Source: CAWFMO01 sp963817065
Lineage (GTDB): Bacteria; Actinomycetota; Thermoleophilia; Solirubrobacterales; 70-9
Length of the DNA stretch: 64,000 nucleotides
Assembly: GCA_963817065.1 (NCBI GenBank)
Contig: CAWFMO010000002.1
Location: 310,001 to 374,000, forward strand
Reading direction: 5' to 3'
Position 1 is the stretch's first letter; every line of letters starts with the position of its first letter. The notes under the pieces are model-generated. The model worked only from the letters and a program-made list of their open reading frames with translations, was not told where the DNA came from and did no database searches. The translations under genes and the position numbers were made by a program. Of this stretch, positions 27,489 through 35,609 are shown piece by piece.

Positions 27489-27968
27489 TCAGGCCGCGAC
27501 TTCGATCTTGGTGATCTTGAGCTTGCGCTTCGGCCCGCGGGGCACGGCGACGTCGACGATCTCGCCCTTCTTGTGCCCGATCAGGGCCTGGCCGATCGGC
27601 GACTCGTGCGAGAGCTTGTGGTCGGCGGGGTCCGCCTCCGAGGCGCCGACGAGCTGGAACTTCTGCGACTTGCCCGACTTCTGGTCCTTGACGTGGACGA
27701 CGGCGCCGACGCCGACGGCGTCGGTGTCGACGTGCTTCTCGTCGATCACGGTCGAGCGCCGCAGCTTGTCCTGGAGGTTGATGATCCGCTGCTCGAGCAT
27801 CGCCTGCTCGTTCTTGGCGTCGTCGTACTCGGAGTTCTCGGCGATGTCGCCGAACTCGCGCGCCTCCTTGATCCGTTGGGCGACCTCGCGGCGCTTGGTC
27901 GTCGAGAGATCCTCGATCTCGTCCTTGAGCTTCTGAAGTCCTTCGGCGGTGATCAGTGATTCGCGCAC
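27489..27968 (-). CDS. greA: Transcription elongation factor GreA
   Basis: 159 aa, typical GreA length. It rescues backtracked RNA polymerase by stimulating transcript cleavage. The N-terminal coiled coil has the acidic tip REFGDIAENSEYDDAKNEQA; the C-terminal FKBP-like domain shows GASEADPADHKLSHESPIGQ ALIGHKKGEIV. The start is GTG 27968, with AGAGGGG about 8 nt upstream. Confidence 0.96.
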   Translation of the reverse strand: MRESLITAEGLQKLKDEIEDLSTTKRREVAQRIKEAREFGDIAENSEYDDAKNEQAMLEQRIINLQDKLRRSTVIDEKHVDTDAVGVGAVVHVKDQKSGKSQKFQLVGASEADPADHKLSHESPIGQALIGHKKGEIVDVAVPRGPKRKLKITKIEVAA

Positions 27969-28131
27969 TTCGGCGCCCCTCTTCCTCTTCTATGACGGCA
28001 AAAAATCCGCCCGTGGACGCCTGAAAACCTGGACGTCCGCCCGAGCGGAGCGCGGCATTATAGCGAGGGGCTTGGCGGGGTCAAACGGGGCTTGGGCGCG
28101 CCTGATTCGCGGCTGTGACCTGACTATTGAG

Positions 28132-28145
28132 TAGGCTGTGGGTGG
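28132..28145 (+). promoter_or_regulatory. Promoter of the beta-helix protein gene (-10 TAGGCT)
   Basis: TAGGCT at 28132-28137, 8 nt, ATG 28146. It is the same hexamer as at ispF, the acidic membrane protein gene, the 45.9-kb gene and the last gene in the window. Confidence 0.5.
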
Positions 28146-29537
28146 ATGAGGGGGAGACTTCACAGGGGGGCATCTTGGATCGCGGTTGTCACGGGGTTGG
28201 CGCTCGCGGCGCCGGCTTCGGCGATCGCCGTCGAGGTGCCCGTGACCCATTCACTGGATGGTTCCGGATTCGGGACCCTGCGCGGCTCGATCATGGCTGC
28301 TCCGGGCGACGGCCACACCGTGATCATCGACGAAGGGGTCTTCCCGTCCTTGACCATGGGGGAAATCGATGTCGACAAGGACCTGACGATCCGCGGCCAG
28401 GGCGTCAACGCGACCGCGGTCACCGCGAGCGACATGAGCCGGATCTTCAACATCACGGGCGCAGGCACCGACGTCACGATCGAGGACATGACGCTGACCT
28501 CCGGCCGCGCTCCGAGCGAGAACTTCGGAAACCCGGGCGGGAACGGGGGAGCGGTCAACAACCTCGGCGGCCACCTGACCCTGCGCCGGGTCGCGATCCG
28601 CGAGAGCAACGCAGGCGACGGCGGCGCAAACGGTGGCGGAGACGGCGGCGCGGGCGGAGGCGGGGGCGGCGTCTTCAGCTCGACCGGGGACGTCGACGTG
28701 ATCGACTCGACGATCGCCGGGAACAGCACTGGGAACGGCGGCACCGGGATCATCAACCCCGGACGCGACGGCCGCGGCGGCGGGATCGAGGTCGGCGGCG
28801 ACTCCGACTTGAGCGTCACCGGATCGCTGATCTCGGGCAATCTCGCCGGGGATCGCGGCGGCGGGATCCACAGCTCGGGGGACGGCTTCACCGCCGCCAA
28901 CTCGACTGTCTACGGGAACAACAGTGCCAGCGGCGGCGGGATCTACGAGGATTCGTCGGGGACGGCGACGCTCACCAACGTAACGATCGCCGGCAACACC
29001 ATGGATGGGATCGCGCGCGAGAACAACCTCCACCTCGTGATCCTGGAAAACACCCTTTTGGTCCAAAACGCACTCGCGCTCGGACTCTTCACGAGCAACT
29101 GCGGGCCGAGCGGAGGACCCGGGTTCACCCAGGGCGGAAATTCGGTCCGCTTCCCGGCCGAAAGCAACATCGACTCCACGCCCTGCCCGGCCTCGATCCC
29201 CCTCGTCGATGTCGGCATCGGCTGGCCTCCCTCGCCCAATCTCGCGAACAACGGAGGCCCGACGAAGACCCTGGCGCTCCCCGCCGGCGCCGCGGTCGAC
29301 GCGATCCCGGCCGCGCAGTGCAAGACGGGGGTCGACCAGCGCGGGCTGCCGCGGCCCTCGGGCTCGGGCTGCGACATCGGCGCCTACGAGGTTCAGCAGC
29401 CACAGTCTTCCGGAGCTCCCGGCTCCGCCCCTCCGGCCTCGACCCCCGTCGGCAGCAGCTCGAAGAAGAAGTGCAAGAAGAAGAAAAAGCGCAGCGCGCT
29501 CGCCTCGAAGAAGAAGTGCAGGAAGAAGAAGCGCTAG
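28146..29537 (+). CDS. Secreted parallel beta-helix protein with choice-of-anchor Q-like end and CKKK tail
   Basis: 463 aa. Signal peptide (ASWIAVVTGLALAAPASA). The middle is a right-handed beta-helix repeat protein with Gly/Asn-rich turns (TIAGNSTGNGGTG, SLISGNLAGDRGGGIHSS, VYGNNSASGGGIYED), a fold used in polysaccharide lyases, adhesins and surface proteins; no catalytic set is visible. It is followed by a choice-of-anchor Q-like module (NNGGPTKTLALPAGAAVDAI ... DQRGLPRPSGSGCDIGAYE), a Pro/Ser/Gly linker, and the terminal tail KKKCKKKKKR ... KKKCRKKKR (29457-29534). The tail DNA is an internal duplication. Likely a cell-surface protein. Confidence 0.8.
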   Translation: MRGRLHRGASWIAVVTGLALAAPASAIAVEVPVTHSLDGSGFGTLRGSIMAAPGDGHTVIIDEGVFPSLTMGEIDVDKDLTIRGQGVNATAVTASDMSRIFNITGAGTDVTIEDMTLTSGRAPSENFGNPGGNGGAVNNLGGHLTLRRVAIRESNAGDGGANGGGDGGAGGGGGGVFSSTGDVDVIDSTIAGNSTGNGGTGIINPGRDGRGGGIEVGGDSDLSVTGSLISGNLAGDRGGGIHSSGDGFTAANSTVYGNNSASGGGIYEDSSGTATLTNVTIAGNTMDGIARENNLHLVILENTLLVQNALALGLFTSNCGPSGGPGFTQGGNSVRFPAESNIDSTPCPASIPLVDVGIGWPPSPNLANNGGPTKTLALPAGAAVDAIPAAQCKTGVDQRGLPRPSGSGCDIGAYEVQQPQSSGAPGSAPPASTPVGSSSKKKCKKKKKRSALASKKKCRKKKR

Positions 29538-29543
29538 CCGCGC

Positions 29544-30419
29544 TCAGGCGCGGCTGAACGCCGCTCGCAGCGCCTCGGAGACCGCAGCGGGCTCCTCGAT
29601 CTGGGGGTAATGGCCGAGATCGGGCCACTCGATGACCGGCGCCCCCGGGCGCAGCCCTCGGACCGCGGCGAGGACCTCCGTCGTCGCCACCGGGTCGAGC
29701 ATTCCCCAGGCGAGCGAGAGCGGCCCGGACCAGTCGCGGATCGCGCCGTGCCAGCGGTCCGCCCGCTGCATGCGCTCGTCCATGTAGGCGATCGTCTTGT
29801 GGCCGAGGCGCTGGCCGTCCTCGTGGCGGATCAGCGACCACTGGTCGGCGGCCTCCTCGTCGCTGAGCGGGTGATCGGGCGAGAAGATCGAGGAGAACTG
29901 GGCGCGGAAGAAGCGCTCGCTCGAGAGCCGCGCCGCGAGCGGGCCGAGCCGGCCGCGGAGCAGCTTCTGCGCGACGGTCGGGCTCGCGGCGTCCTGGACC
30001 ATCGAGCCGTTGAGCAGCAGCACGCCGCTGAGCTCGGGGCCGAGCGCGCCGTCGGTGTCGCGGGCCATCAGCTCGTTGGCGACCGAGGTCCCCATGTCGT
30101 GGGCGAGGACGAAGACCGGCCGCCCGCCGCCGTAGCGCTCGACGAGGTGCTCGGCGAGGTCGGACTGCCAGAGCAGCGAGTAGTCGTGGTCGCGGGGCTT
30201 TTCGGAGAGCCCGAAGCCGAGGAAGTCGAACGAGAGCGCGTCGAGCGACGGCGCCGCGTCGAGCAGCGGGCGCCAGTCGTAGGAGCTCGAGGGGAAGCCG
30301 TGCAGAAGCAGGACCAGCGGCCCCTCCCCCTCGCGGCGGTTGACGTAGATCGAGCGGCCGCGGAACTCGACCTGCTCGCCCGCCCGGCGCCAGTCCTCGA
30401 CCCGCGGCGTCAGCGTCAC
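29544..30419 (-). CDS. Alpha/beta hydrolase (haloalkane dehalogenase/MEST-like)
   Basis: 291 aa from GTG 30419, which overlaps the dus stop as GTGA, so it is translationally coupled. LLLHGFPSSSYDWRPLL is the oxyanion region; the nucleophile elbow is AHDMGTSVANEL, with Asp rather than Ser as in dehalogenases and epoxide hydrolases; acid in WGMLDPVATTEV and His in DLGHYPQIEEP. The HDMGTSVANE signature matches MEST/PEG1-type proteins. The physiological substrate is unknown. Convergent with the beta-helix gene. Confidence 0.8.
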   Translation of the reverse strand: MTLTPRVEDWRRAGEQVEFRGRSIYVNRREGEGPLVLLLHGFPSSSYDWRPLLDAAPSLDALSFDFLGFGLSEKPRDHDYSLLWQSDLAEHLVERYGGGRPVFVLAHDMGTSVANELMARDTDGALGPELSGVLLLNGSMVQDAASPTVAQKLLRGRLGPLAARLSSERFFRAQFSSIFSPDHPLSDEEAADQWSLIRHEDGQRLGHKTIAYMDERMQRADRWHGAIRDWSGPLSLAWGMLDPVATTEVLAAVRGLRPGAPVIEWPDLGHYPQIEEPAAVSEALRAAFSRA

Positions 30420-31456
30420 GCCGCGACGGCGACCCGCTCGAGCGAGGCGAGCAGCTCGCGGGCCTCGGCGAGCGAATCGCTGGTCTGGAAGTCGAGCGTC
30501 TCCCGCCTGCTCGCACCGATGTGCTCGAGGTACCAGGGGTAGAACTTGCGCAGGTAGCGCGCCGCCCGCCGCTCGCCGAGGTGCTCCTCGGCGCGGTCGA
30601 TGATCCAGGCGAGCTCGGCGAGGATCTCCTCGCGGCTCGGCTCGCCGGAGCGGACGCCGGTCAGCTGCTCGAAGATCCACGGGTTACCGAGCGCGCCGCG
30701 CGCGACCATCACCGCGGCAGCTCCCGACTCGCGATAGGCGCGCCGGGCGGCCTCGGCGCTGTCGAGCCCGCCGGAGACGATCACCGGCGCCTCGATCCGC
30801 TCGACCAGCTCGCGCGTCAGCTCGTAGTCGGCCTTCCCCTTGTGCTGGACCGTCGCCGGGCGGGGGTGGAAGCCGATCGCGGCGACCCCGGCCTCCTCGA
30901 CCAGGCGGATCGCGAGCTCGAAGCCGGAACGGTCGCCGGGGACGCGGCCCGAGCGCAGCTTGACCGTCACCGGGACGCCGCCGCCCTCGACCGCCCCGCG
31001 GGCGATCGCGAGCGCGAGCTCATGGTCGGCGAGCAGCGCCGCGCCGGCCCCGGTCCTGCAGACCTTGCGCACCGGGCAGCCCATGTTGATGTCGATCAGG
31101 TCGGCGCCGGCCTCGGCGGCGATCGCGGCCGCCGATCCCATCACCTCGGGGTCCTGGCCGAAGAGCTGGATCGAGACCGGGTGCTCCTCGGGATGGATCT
31201 GGAGCAGCTCGCGCAGCGTGCGCTCGTTCCGGTAGTGGAGCCCGTAGCTCGAGACCATCTCCGAGACCGCGAGCCCGGCGCCGTGGCGGCGCGCCTGGAG
31301 GCGCACGAACCAGTTGCCGATCCCGGCCAGCGGCGCGAGCAGGACGCGGTTCGCGATCGGCACGCCGCCGATCTCGAACGGCTCGGTCAGGTCCGGCTGC
31401 CCAGCCGCCCCCGGACGCGGAGCAGATGAGGCGGCGTTAGATGCTGTTTTTCTCAT
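30416..31456 (-). CDS. dus: tRNA-dihydrouridine synthase (DusB-like)
   Basis: 346 aa FMN enzyme that reduces uridine in tRNA. Conserved parts are NRVLLAPLAGIGNWFVRLQA, the catalytic-Cys region DINMGCPVRKVCRTGAGAAL, VTVKLRSGR, GFHPRPATVQHKGKADYE, and VIVSGGLDSAEAA ... VMVARGALGNPWIFEQL. The C-terminal helical domain is present. It overlaps the end of coaX by 20 nt and the downstream hydrolase by 4 nt; a coaX-dus arrangement is common in Gram-positives. Confidence 0.93.
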   Translation of the reverse strand: MRKTASNAASSAPRPGAAGQPDLTEPFEIGGVPIANRVLLAPLAGIGNWFVRLQARRHGAGLAVSEMVSSYGLHYRNERTLRELLQIHPEEHPVSIQLFGQDPEVMGSAAAIAAEAGADLIDINMGCPVRKVCRTGAGAALLADHELALAIARGAVEGGGVPVTVKLRSGRVPGDRSGFELAIRLVEEAGVAAIGFHPRPATVQHKGKADYELTRELVERIEAPVIVSGGLDSAEAARRAYRESGAAAVMVARGALGNPWIFEQLTGVRSGEPSREEILAELAWIIDRAEEHLGERRAARYLRKFYPWYLEHIGASRRETLDFQTSDSLAEARELLASLERVAVAA

Positions 31457-32204
31457 GGATCAAGCGTAGGCCGGTCAGGGTCAGGAGGTCGTCGACGCGG
31501 TCGATCGTCTCGCAGTGGGGCGCCATCGTCGTCGCCAGGCCGCCGGTCGCGATCACCTCGGGCCCCTCGTCGAGCTCGTCGGCGAGCCGGCGGTTGATCC
31601 CGTCGACGAGCCCCGCGAAGCCGAAGGTGAAGCCGGATTGGATCGCGGTCTCGGTGTTGCGGCCGATCGCCGACCCGGGATCCTCGATGTCGATCCGGGG
31701 CAGCTTCGCCGTCCGCGAGGTCAGCGCGTCCATCGAGACCTCGAGACCGGGGCCGATGACCCCGCCCAGGTACTCCCCCTGCGCCGATACGACGTCGAAG
31801 TTGGTCGAGGTGCCGAAGTCGACCGCGACGCACGCCCCGCCGACCAGCTCGTAGGCGGCGACCGCGTTGACGAGCCGGTCGGCGCCGAGCTCGTGCGGGT
31901 TGTCGACCCGGATCGGCATCCCGGTCTTGAGCTCGGGCCCGACCGTCAGGCAGGGGCGGCCGATGTAGTCGTTCGTCATCCGCTCGTACTCGGGGCCGAG
32001 CGGGGGCACGACCGAGGAGACGATTGAGGCGTCGATCTGCGCGAAGCGCATCTCGTTCAGCCCCAGAAGGCTGCCGATCCGGACCGCGACCTGGTCGCCG
32101 GTCGCCCCGGGGTCGGTGCCGAAGCGCCAATGGTGGATCAGCTCGTCGCCCTCGAAGCAGCCGAGGTGGGTCTGGGTGTTGCCGACGTCGATCGCGAGCA
32201 GCAT
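31437..32204 (-). CDS. coaX: Type III pantothenate kinase
   Basis: 255 aa from ATG 32204 (MLLAIDVGNTQTHLG), chosen because a CATAAT -10 ends 7 nt before it; an upstream in-frame start adds an unlikely leader. First step of coenzyme A synthesis, ASKHA fold. Motifs: IDVGNTQTHLG phosphate-binding, GADRLVNAVAAYE with the catalytic Asp, DFGTSTNFDVV and YLGGVIGPGLEVSMDAL. Divergent from the GST-like gene. Confidence 0.95.
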   Translation of the reverse strand: MLLAIDVGNTQTHLGCFEGDELIHHWRFGTDPGATGDQVAVRIGSLLGLNEMRFAQIDASIVSSVVPPLGPEYERMTNDYIGRPCLTVGPELKTGMPIRVDNPHELGADRLVNAVAAYELVGGACVAVDFGTSTNFDVVSAQGEYLGGVIGPGLEVSMDALTSRTAKLPRIDIEDPGSAIGRNTETAIQSGFTFGFAGLVDGINRRLADELDEGPEVIATGGLATTMAPHCETIDRVDDLLTLTGLRLIHEKNSI

Positions 32205-32217
32205 CGCGGCGATTATG
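32205..32217 (-). promoter_or_regulatory. coaX leaderless promoter (-10 CATAAT)
   Basis: Minus-strand CATAAT at 32212-32217, 7 nt, ATG 32204. Confidence 0.5.
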
Positions 32218-32225
32218 AAGCCGAA

Positions 32226-32237
32226 TATGATCGTCGC
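32226..32237 (+). promoter_or_regulatory. Leaderless promoter of the GST-like gene (-10 TATGAT)
   Basis: TATGAT at 32226-32231, 6 nt, GTG 32238. Together with the coaX promoter this makes a 33-bp divergent intergenic region with two leaderless starts. Confidence 0.5.
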
Positions 32238-32990
32238 GTGGCGACCAAGCTCTACGTGATCCCCGCTTCCCACCCCGCGATGGCGGCGCGGCTGATGCTC
32301 GAGGCGAAGGGGATCCCCTACGACCGCGTCGACCTGATGCCGGTGATCTCGAAGGGCGCCCTGCGCGCGATGCGGTTTCCCGGGGTCACCGTGCCGGCGC
32401 TGAAGCTCGACGGCAAGAAGATTCAGGGCACCAACGCGATCGCCCGCGCGCTCGACGACTACAAGCCCGACCCGCCGATCATCCCAACCGATCCCGTGCT
32501 CAAGGACAAGGTGCGCGAGATCGAGCCCTGGGCCGACGACGACCTCCAGATGATCGCCCGGCGCACGATCTGGAACGCGCTCAAGCGCGACCGCTCGCCG
32601 CTGCGCAGCTACTCCGAGGGCGCGCGGCTCGGGATCCCGGTCGGGCTCGCGGTCAAGACCGCCGCGCCGATCGTCGCCGCCTCGGCGCGCTTCAACAACG
32701 CCGACGATGAGACCGTGCGCGAGGGTCTCGCGAAGCTCCCCGATGCGCTCGAGAAGATCGACTCCTGGATCGCGGCGGGCACGATCGGGGGCAAGCAGCC
32801 GAACCTCGGCGACTACCAGATCGCCCCCAGCCTGCGGCTGATGATGACGATGGACGACCTGCGCCCGTTCATCGAGAACCGCCCGGCGGGCAAGCTCGCG
32901 ATCGACATCGTCCCCGACTTTCCCGGCAACACCCCGCCGATCCTGCCGCCCGAGTGGCTCGAGCCGCTGCGGGCGGCGCAGAAGTCCTAG
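32238..32990 (+). CDS. Glutathione S-transferase-like protein
   Basis: 250 aa from GTG 32238. The N-terminal thioredoxin-like half (KLYVIPASHPAMAARLMLEA KGIPYDRVDLM ... VPALKLDGKKIQGTNAIARAL) matches GST N-terminal domains, including the cis-Pro in TVPAL and the E/Q-S-like GTNAIA. The C-terminal half is helical (LGDYQIAPSLRLMMTMDDL). Actinobacteria usually lack glutathione, so the cofactor may be another thiol, or the protein may be non-catalytic. Ends next to folK, with adjacent TAG/CTA stops. Confidence 0.75.
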   Translation: MATKLYVIPASHPAMAARLMLEAKGIPYDRVDLMPVISKGALRAMRFPGVTVPALKLDGKKIQGTNAIARALDDYKPDPPIIPTDPVLKDKVREIEPWADDDLQMIARRTIWNALKRDRSPLRSYSEGARLGIPVGLAVKTAAPIVAASARFNNADDETVREGLAKLPDALEKIDSWIAAGTIGGKQPNLGDYQIAPSLRLMMTMDDLRPFIENRPAGKLAIDIVPDFPGNTPPILPPEWLEPLRAAQKS

Positions 32991-33482
32991 CTAGAGCGAC
33001 CCGACCCGGCGCACGCTCTGCTCGTCGTCGGGCAGCGCGGCGAGGCCCTCGGCGAGCTTCGTGCCGTCCGGCAGCGACAGCTCGGGATCGAGCTCGAGCA
33101 GCGGCGCGAGGACGAAGCGCCGGTTCGCGAGATCACGGTGCGGGAGCGTCAGCGCCGGCTCGCTGAGCTCGACGTCGCCGAGCAGCAGCAGGTCGATGTC
33201 GAGCGGGCGCGGCCCGTGGCGCGGCCCCGCGAGCAGGCGCCCCTGCTCGATCTCGATCGCCTTGCATACATCCAACAGAGCCAGTGGCTCGAGGTCGGTG
33301 CGCACCCGCAGGCAGGCGTTGAGGAAGTCGGGCTGGTCGAGGTACTCGCCGACCGGCTCGGTCTCGTAGGTCGAGGACGCTGCCTCGACCTCGACGCCGT
33401 GGCGCGGGAGCTCGGTGACCGCGGCCCGCAGGTGCGCCGGGCGGTCACCGACGTTGGAGCCGAGCCCGAGGTAGCCGAGCAC
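32991..33482 (-). CDS. folK: 2-amino-4-hydroxy-6-hydroxymethyldihydropteridine pyrophosphokinase
   Basis: 163 aa HPPK. Folate pathway: pyrophosphorylates 6-hydroxymethyldihydropterin. YLGLGSNVGDRPAHLRAAV, STYETEPVG, DQPDFLNACLRVRT, the ATP/Mg motif GPRPLDIDLLLLGD and LPHRDLANRRFVLAPL are all present. The start is GTG 33482 behind AAAGGG, five nt after the folB stop. Confidence 0.95.
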   Translation of the reverse strand: MLGYLGLGSNVGDRPAHLRAAVTELPRHGVEVEAASSTYETEPVGEYLDQPDFLNACLRVRTDLEPLALLDVCKAIEIEQGRLLAGPRHGPRPLDIDLLLLGDVELSEPALTLPHRDLANRRFVLAPLLELDPELSLPDGTKLAEGLAALPDDEQSVRRVGSL

Positions 33483-33487
33483 CCCTT

Positions 33488-33910
33488 TCAGGCAGTACCA
33501 CCGCCGTCCTCGTCCTCGTCCTCGGGGCGCGAGAGCGTCAGCTCGACCGCGACCTCGTCGAGCGCCACCGGCAGCGGCGGCTCGGGCTTGGCGGCGCGGA
33601 TCTGGACCTCCTCGCAGCCGAAGCGCTCGATCACGCGCTCGGCGATCACCCGCGAGAGCCGCTCGAGGGTCCGGTAGCTGCGCTCGGTCGCCGCGAGCGC
33701 GACGATGTCGCAGACCTCGGCGTAGTCGACCGTGTCCTCGAGCCGGTCGGTGAGCACCGCGTCGCAGTCGGGGACGTCGAAGGAGAGATCGATCTCGAGC
33801 CGCTGGCCGATCTCCTGCTCGGCGTCTGTGACGCCGTGGTGGGTGTAGATCGAGAGGCCGCGGATGTCGACCTCGACCGACGACTCGGGGCCGTTGCCGT
33901 GCGATTCCAC
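33488..33910 (-). CDS. folB: Dihydroneopterin aldolase
   Basis: 140 aa from GTG 33910, 6 nt after TACGGT (leaderless). Converts dihydroneopterin to hydroxymethyldihydropterin. DIRGLSIYTHHGVTDAEQEI, VDYAEVCDIVALAATERSYR TLERLSRVIAE, and the C-terminal VQIRAAKPEPPLP with the catalytic Lys and Pro match FolB. It ends with a short acidic tail EDEDEDGGG. folB-folK are cotranscribed; folP is 3 kb away on the same strand. Confidence 0.94.
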   Translation of the reverse strand: MESHGNGPESSVEVDIRGLSIYTHHGVTDAEQEIGQRLEIDLSFDVPDCDAVLTDRLEDTVDYAEVCDIVALAATERSYRTLERLSRVIAERVIERFGCEEVQIRAAKPEPPLPVALDEVAVELTLSRPEDEDEDGGGTA

Positions 33911-33922
33911 GGCGCGACCGTA
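33911..33922 (-). promoter_or_regulatory. folB leaderless promoter (-10 TACGGT)
   Basis: Minus-strand TACGGT at 33917-33922, 6 nt, GTG 33910. Confidence 0.45.
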
Positions 33923-33964
33923 GCCGAAAGCCCTGCTCCGGGCATCTGTGAGAGGGTCCGCGCC

Positions 33965-34681
33965 GTGGCTGAGAGCGTCGTGATCCCGAGGCGGTTCCGC
34001 GGGCCTCCCGACAGCGCCAACGGCGGCTACGCGTGCGGTTCGCTGGCCAAGTTCGTCGACGGGGCGGCGGTCGAGGTCACCCTGCGGGCGCCGCCGCCGC
34101 TCGACGTCCCGCTCGAGGTCGAGCACGGCGACGCCGGGGTCGACATGCGCGACGGCGAGACCGTCGTCGCCGCGGCGCGCGCGGTCGAGCCGCTCGAGAT
34201 CGAGCTCCCCGACCCGATCGACCTCGAGACCGCGAGCGAGACGCGCCGCGACGCCCCTACCGAGGACCACCCATTCCCCGGCTGCTTCGTCTGCGGGCCC
34301 GACCGCGGCCCCGGCGACGGCCTCTGCGTCGTCTGCGGCCCGGTCCCGGGCCGCGAGAGCGAGCTCGTCGGCTCCGTGCTCGAGAGCGAAGACTGGGCGA
34401 CCGACGGCGGCCTCGTGGCTCCGGAGATCGTCTGGGGCGCGCTCGACTGCCCGAGCGGGATCGCCGGCACGGTTGTCCCGACCCGCGGCCTCTACGTGCT
34501 CGGGAGGCTGACCACCCAGCTGCTGAAGCCGATCGAGGCGGGCCCCGAGTACCCGGTGGTCGGCTGGCCGATCGGCGAAGAGGGGCGCAAGTTCGAGAGC
34601 GCCTCGGCGATCCTCGACCCCGGCGGCGAGCCGCTGGCGCTCGCGCGGGCGACCTGGATCAGGATCAAAGAAGCGGAGTGA
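33965..34681 (+). CDS. Hotdog-fold (thioesterase-like) protein
   Basis: 238 aa from GTG 33965 (GTG 33980 is an alternative). NGGYACGSLAKFVDGAAVEV resembles the first strand-helix of acyl-CoA thioesterases; HPFPGCFVCGPDRGPGDGLC is a Cys-rich signature of PaaI-like hotdog proteins; and the C-terminal part repeats the hotdog pattern (GLYVLGRLTTQLLKPIEAGP). Probably a double-hotdog protein acting on a CoA ester, but the catalytic residues are unclear. The stop overlaps the next start (GTGA). Confidence 0.6.
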   Translation: MAESVVIPRRFRGPPDSANGGYACGSLAKFVDGAAVEVTLRAPPPLDVPLEVEHGDAGVDMRDGETVVAAARAVEPLEIELPDPIDLETASETRRDAPTEDHPFPGCFVCGPDRGPGDGLCVVCGPVPGRESELVGSVLESEDWATDGGLVAPEIVWGALDCPSGIAGTVVPTRGLYVLGRLTTQLLKPIEAGPEYPVVGWPIGEEGRKFESASAILDPGGEPLALARATWIRIKEAE

Positions 34682-35562
34682 ACCTCCGGCACGAGTTCGC
34701 GGAGCTCGACGGGTTGCGGATGCACTACGCCGAGGCAGGCGAGGGCGAGCCGGTCCTCTTCCTGCACGGCTTCCCGCAGTTCTGGTTCCTCTGGCGCCAC
34801 CAGCTCGCCGACCTCGGGCGCGACCACCACTGCGTCGCCCCCGACATGCGCGGCTTCAACCTCACCGACAAGCCCGCCGAGGTCGAGAGCTACCGGATGC
34901 GGAACATGCTCGGCGACATCCGCGGACTCGTCGAGCACCTCGGCTGGGAGCGGTTCACGCTCGTCGGCCACGACTGGGGCGGGATCGTCTCCTGGGCCTT
35001 CGCGCTCAAGCACCCGGAGCTGCTCGAGCGCTTCGTCGTCCTCGACTCCCCTCCCCCGTTCACCTGGAACCGCGACCTGCGCGAGAGCGCCGCCCAGCGC
35101 GAGGCGGTCCAGTACATGCTGCCGCTCTCGGAGCCGAGCCCGGAGCCGGAGGAGATGCTCGCCGCCGACGACTTCGACTTCCTGTTCTCGATGCTCGAGC
35201 GGATCGGCGGCGGCAACTCGGTCCTTTCGGAGGAGGAGCGCGCCGCCTACCGCGAGGCCTGGTCGCAGCCCGGGGCGCTGACCGGCGGCGTCAACTACTA
35301 CCGCGCGGCGCAGATGGGCGCCCACGTCGCCGCCGGCGGGGTGCCGGAGGAGTACGAAGCCAAGATTCGCGAACAGCGCCTCGACGTCCCGACGCTCGTG
35401 ATCTGGGGCGAGGCCGACCCGGCGCTGCTCGTCCACCTGACGGAGGGGCTGGAGGAGTGGGTGCCGAATATCCGGGTCGAGAAGCTCCCCGGGGTCGGGC
35501 ACTGGGTTCCCTACGAGGCCCCCGAGGACGTGAACCGCCTGATCCGCGAGTTCATCGACTGA
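34678..35562 (+). CDS. Alpha/beta hydrolase, epoxide hydrolase-like
   Basis: 294 aa from GTG 34678, coupled to the upstream gene by GTGA. FLHGFPQFWFLWRHQL with the HGFP oxyanion motif, nucleophile GHDWGGIVSWAFAL, acid WGEADPALL and His PGVGHWVPYEAP fit soluble epoxide hydrolases; the cap domain has candidate tyrosines (GGVNYYRAA). Possibly detoxifies lipid epoxides. The substrate is unknown. Confidence 0.85.
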   Translation: MNLRHEFAELDGLRMHYAEAGEGEPVLFLHGFPQFWFLWRHQLADLGRDHHCVAPDMRGFNLTDKPAEVESYRMRNMLGDIRGLVEHLGWERFTLVGHDWGGIVSWAFALKHPELLERFVVLDSPPPFTWNRDLRESAAQREAVQYMLPLSEPSPEPEEMLAADDFDFLFSMLERIGGGNSVLSEEERAAYREAWSQPGALTGGVNYYRAAQMGAHVAAGGVPEEYEAKIREQRLDVPTLVIWGEADPALLVHLTEGLEEWVPNIRVEKLPGVGHWVPYEAPEDVNRLIREFID

Positions 35563-35609
35563 GCAGCCATTTTGGGTGAGAGCGGAGAATTTCCGGGTAC
35601 TTCCCGGAT

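Noticed and set aside
28600..28960. Gly-rich repeats in the beta-helix gene as a CRISPR or minisatellite
   Set aside because: They follow codon phase and protein-fold periodicity with no conserved DNA repeat or spacers.
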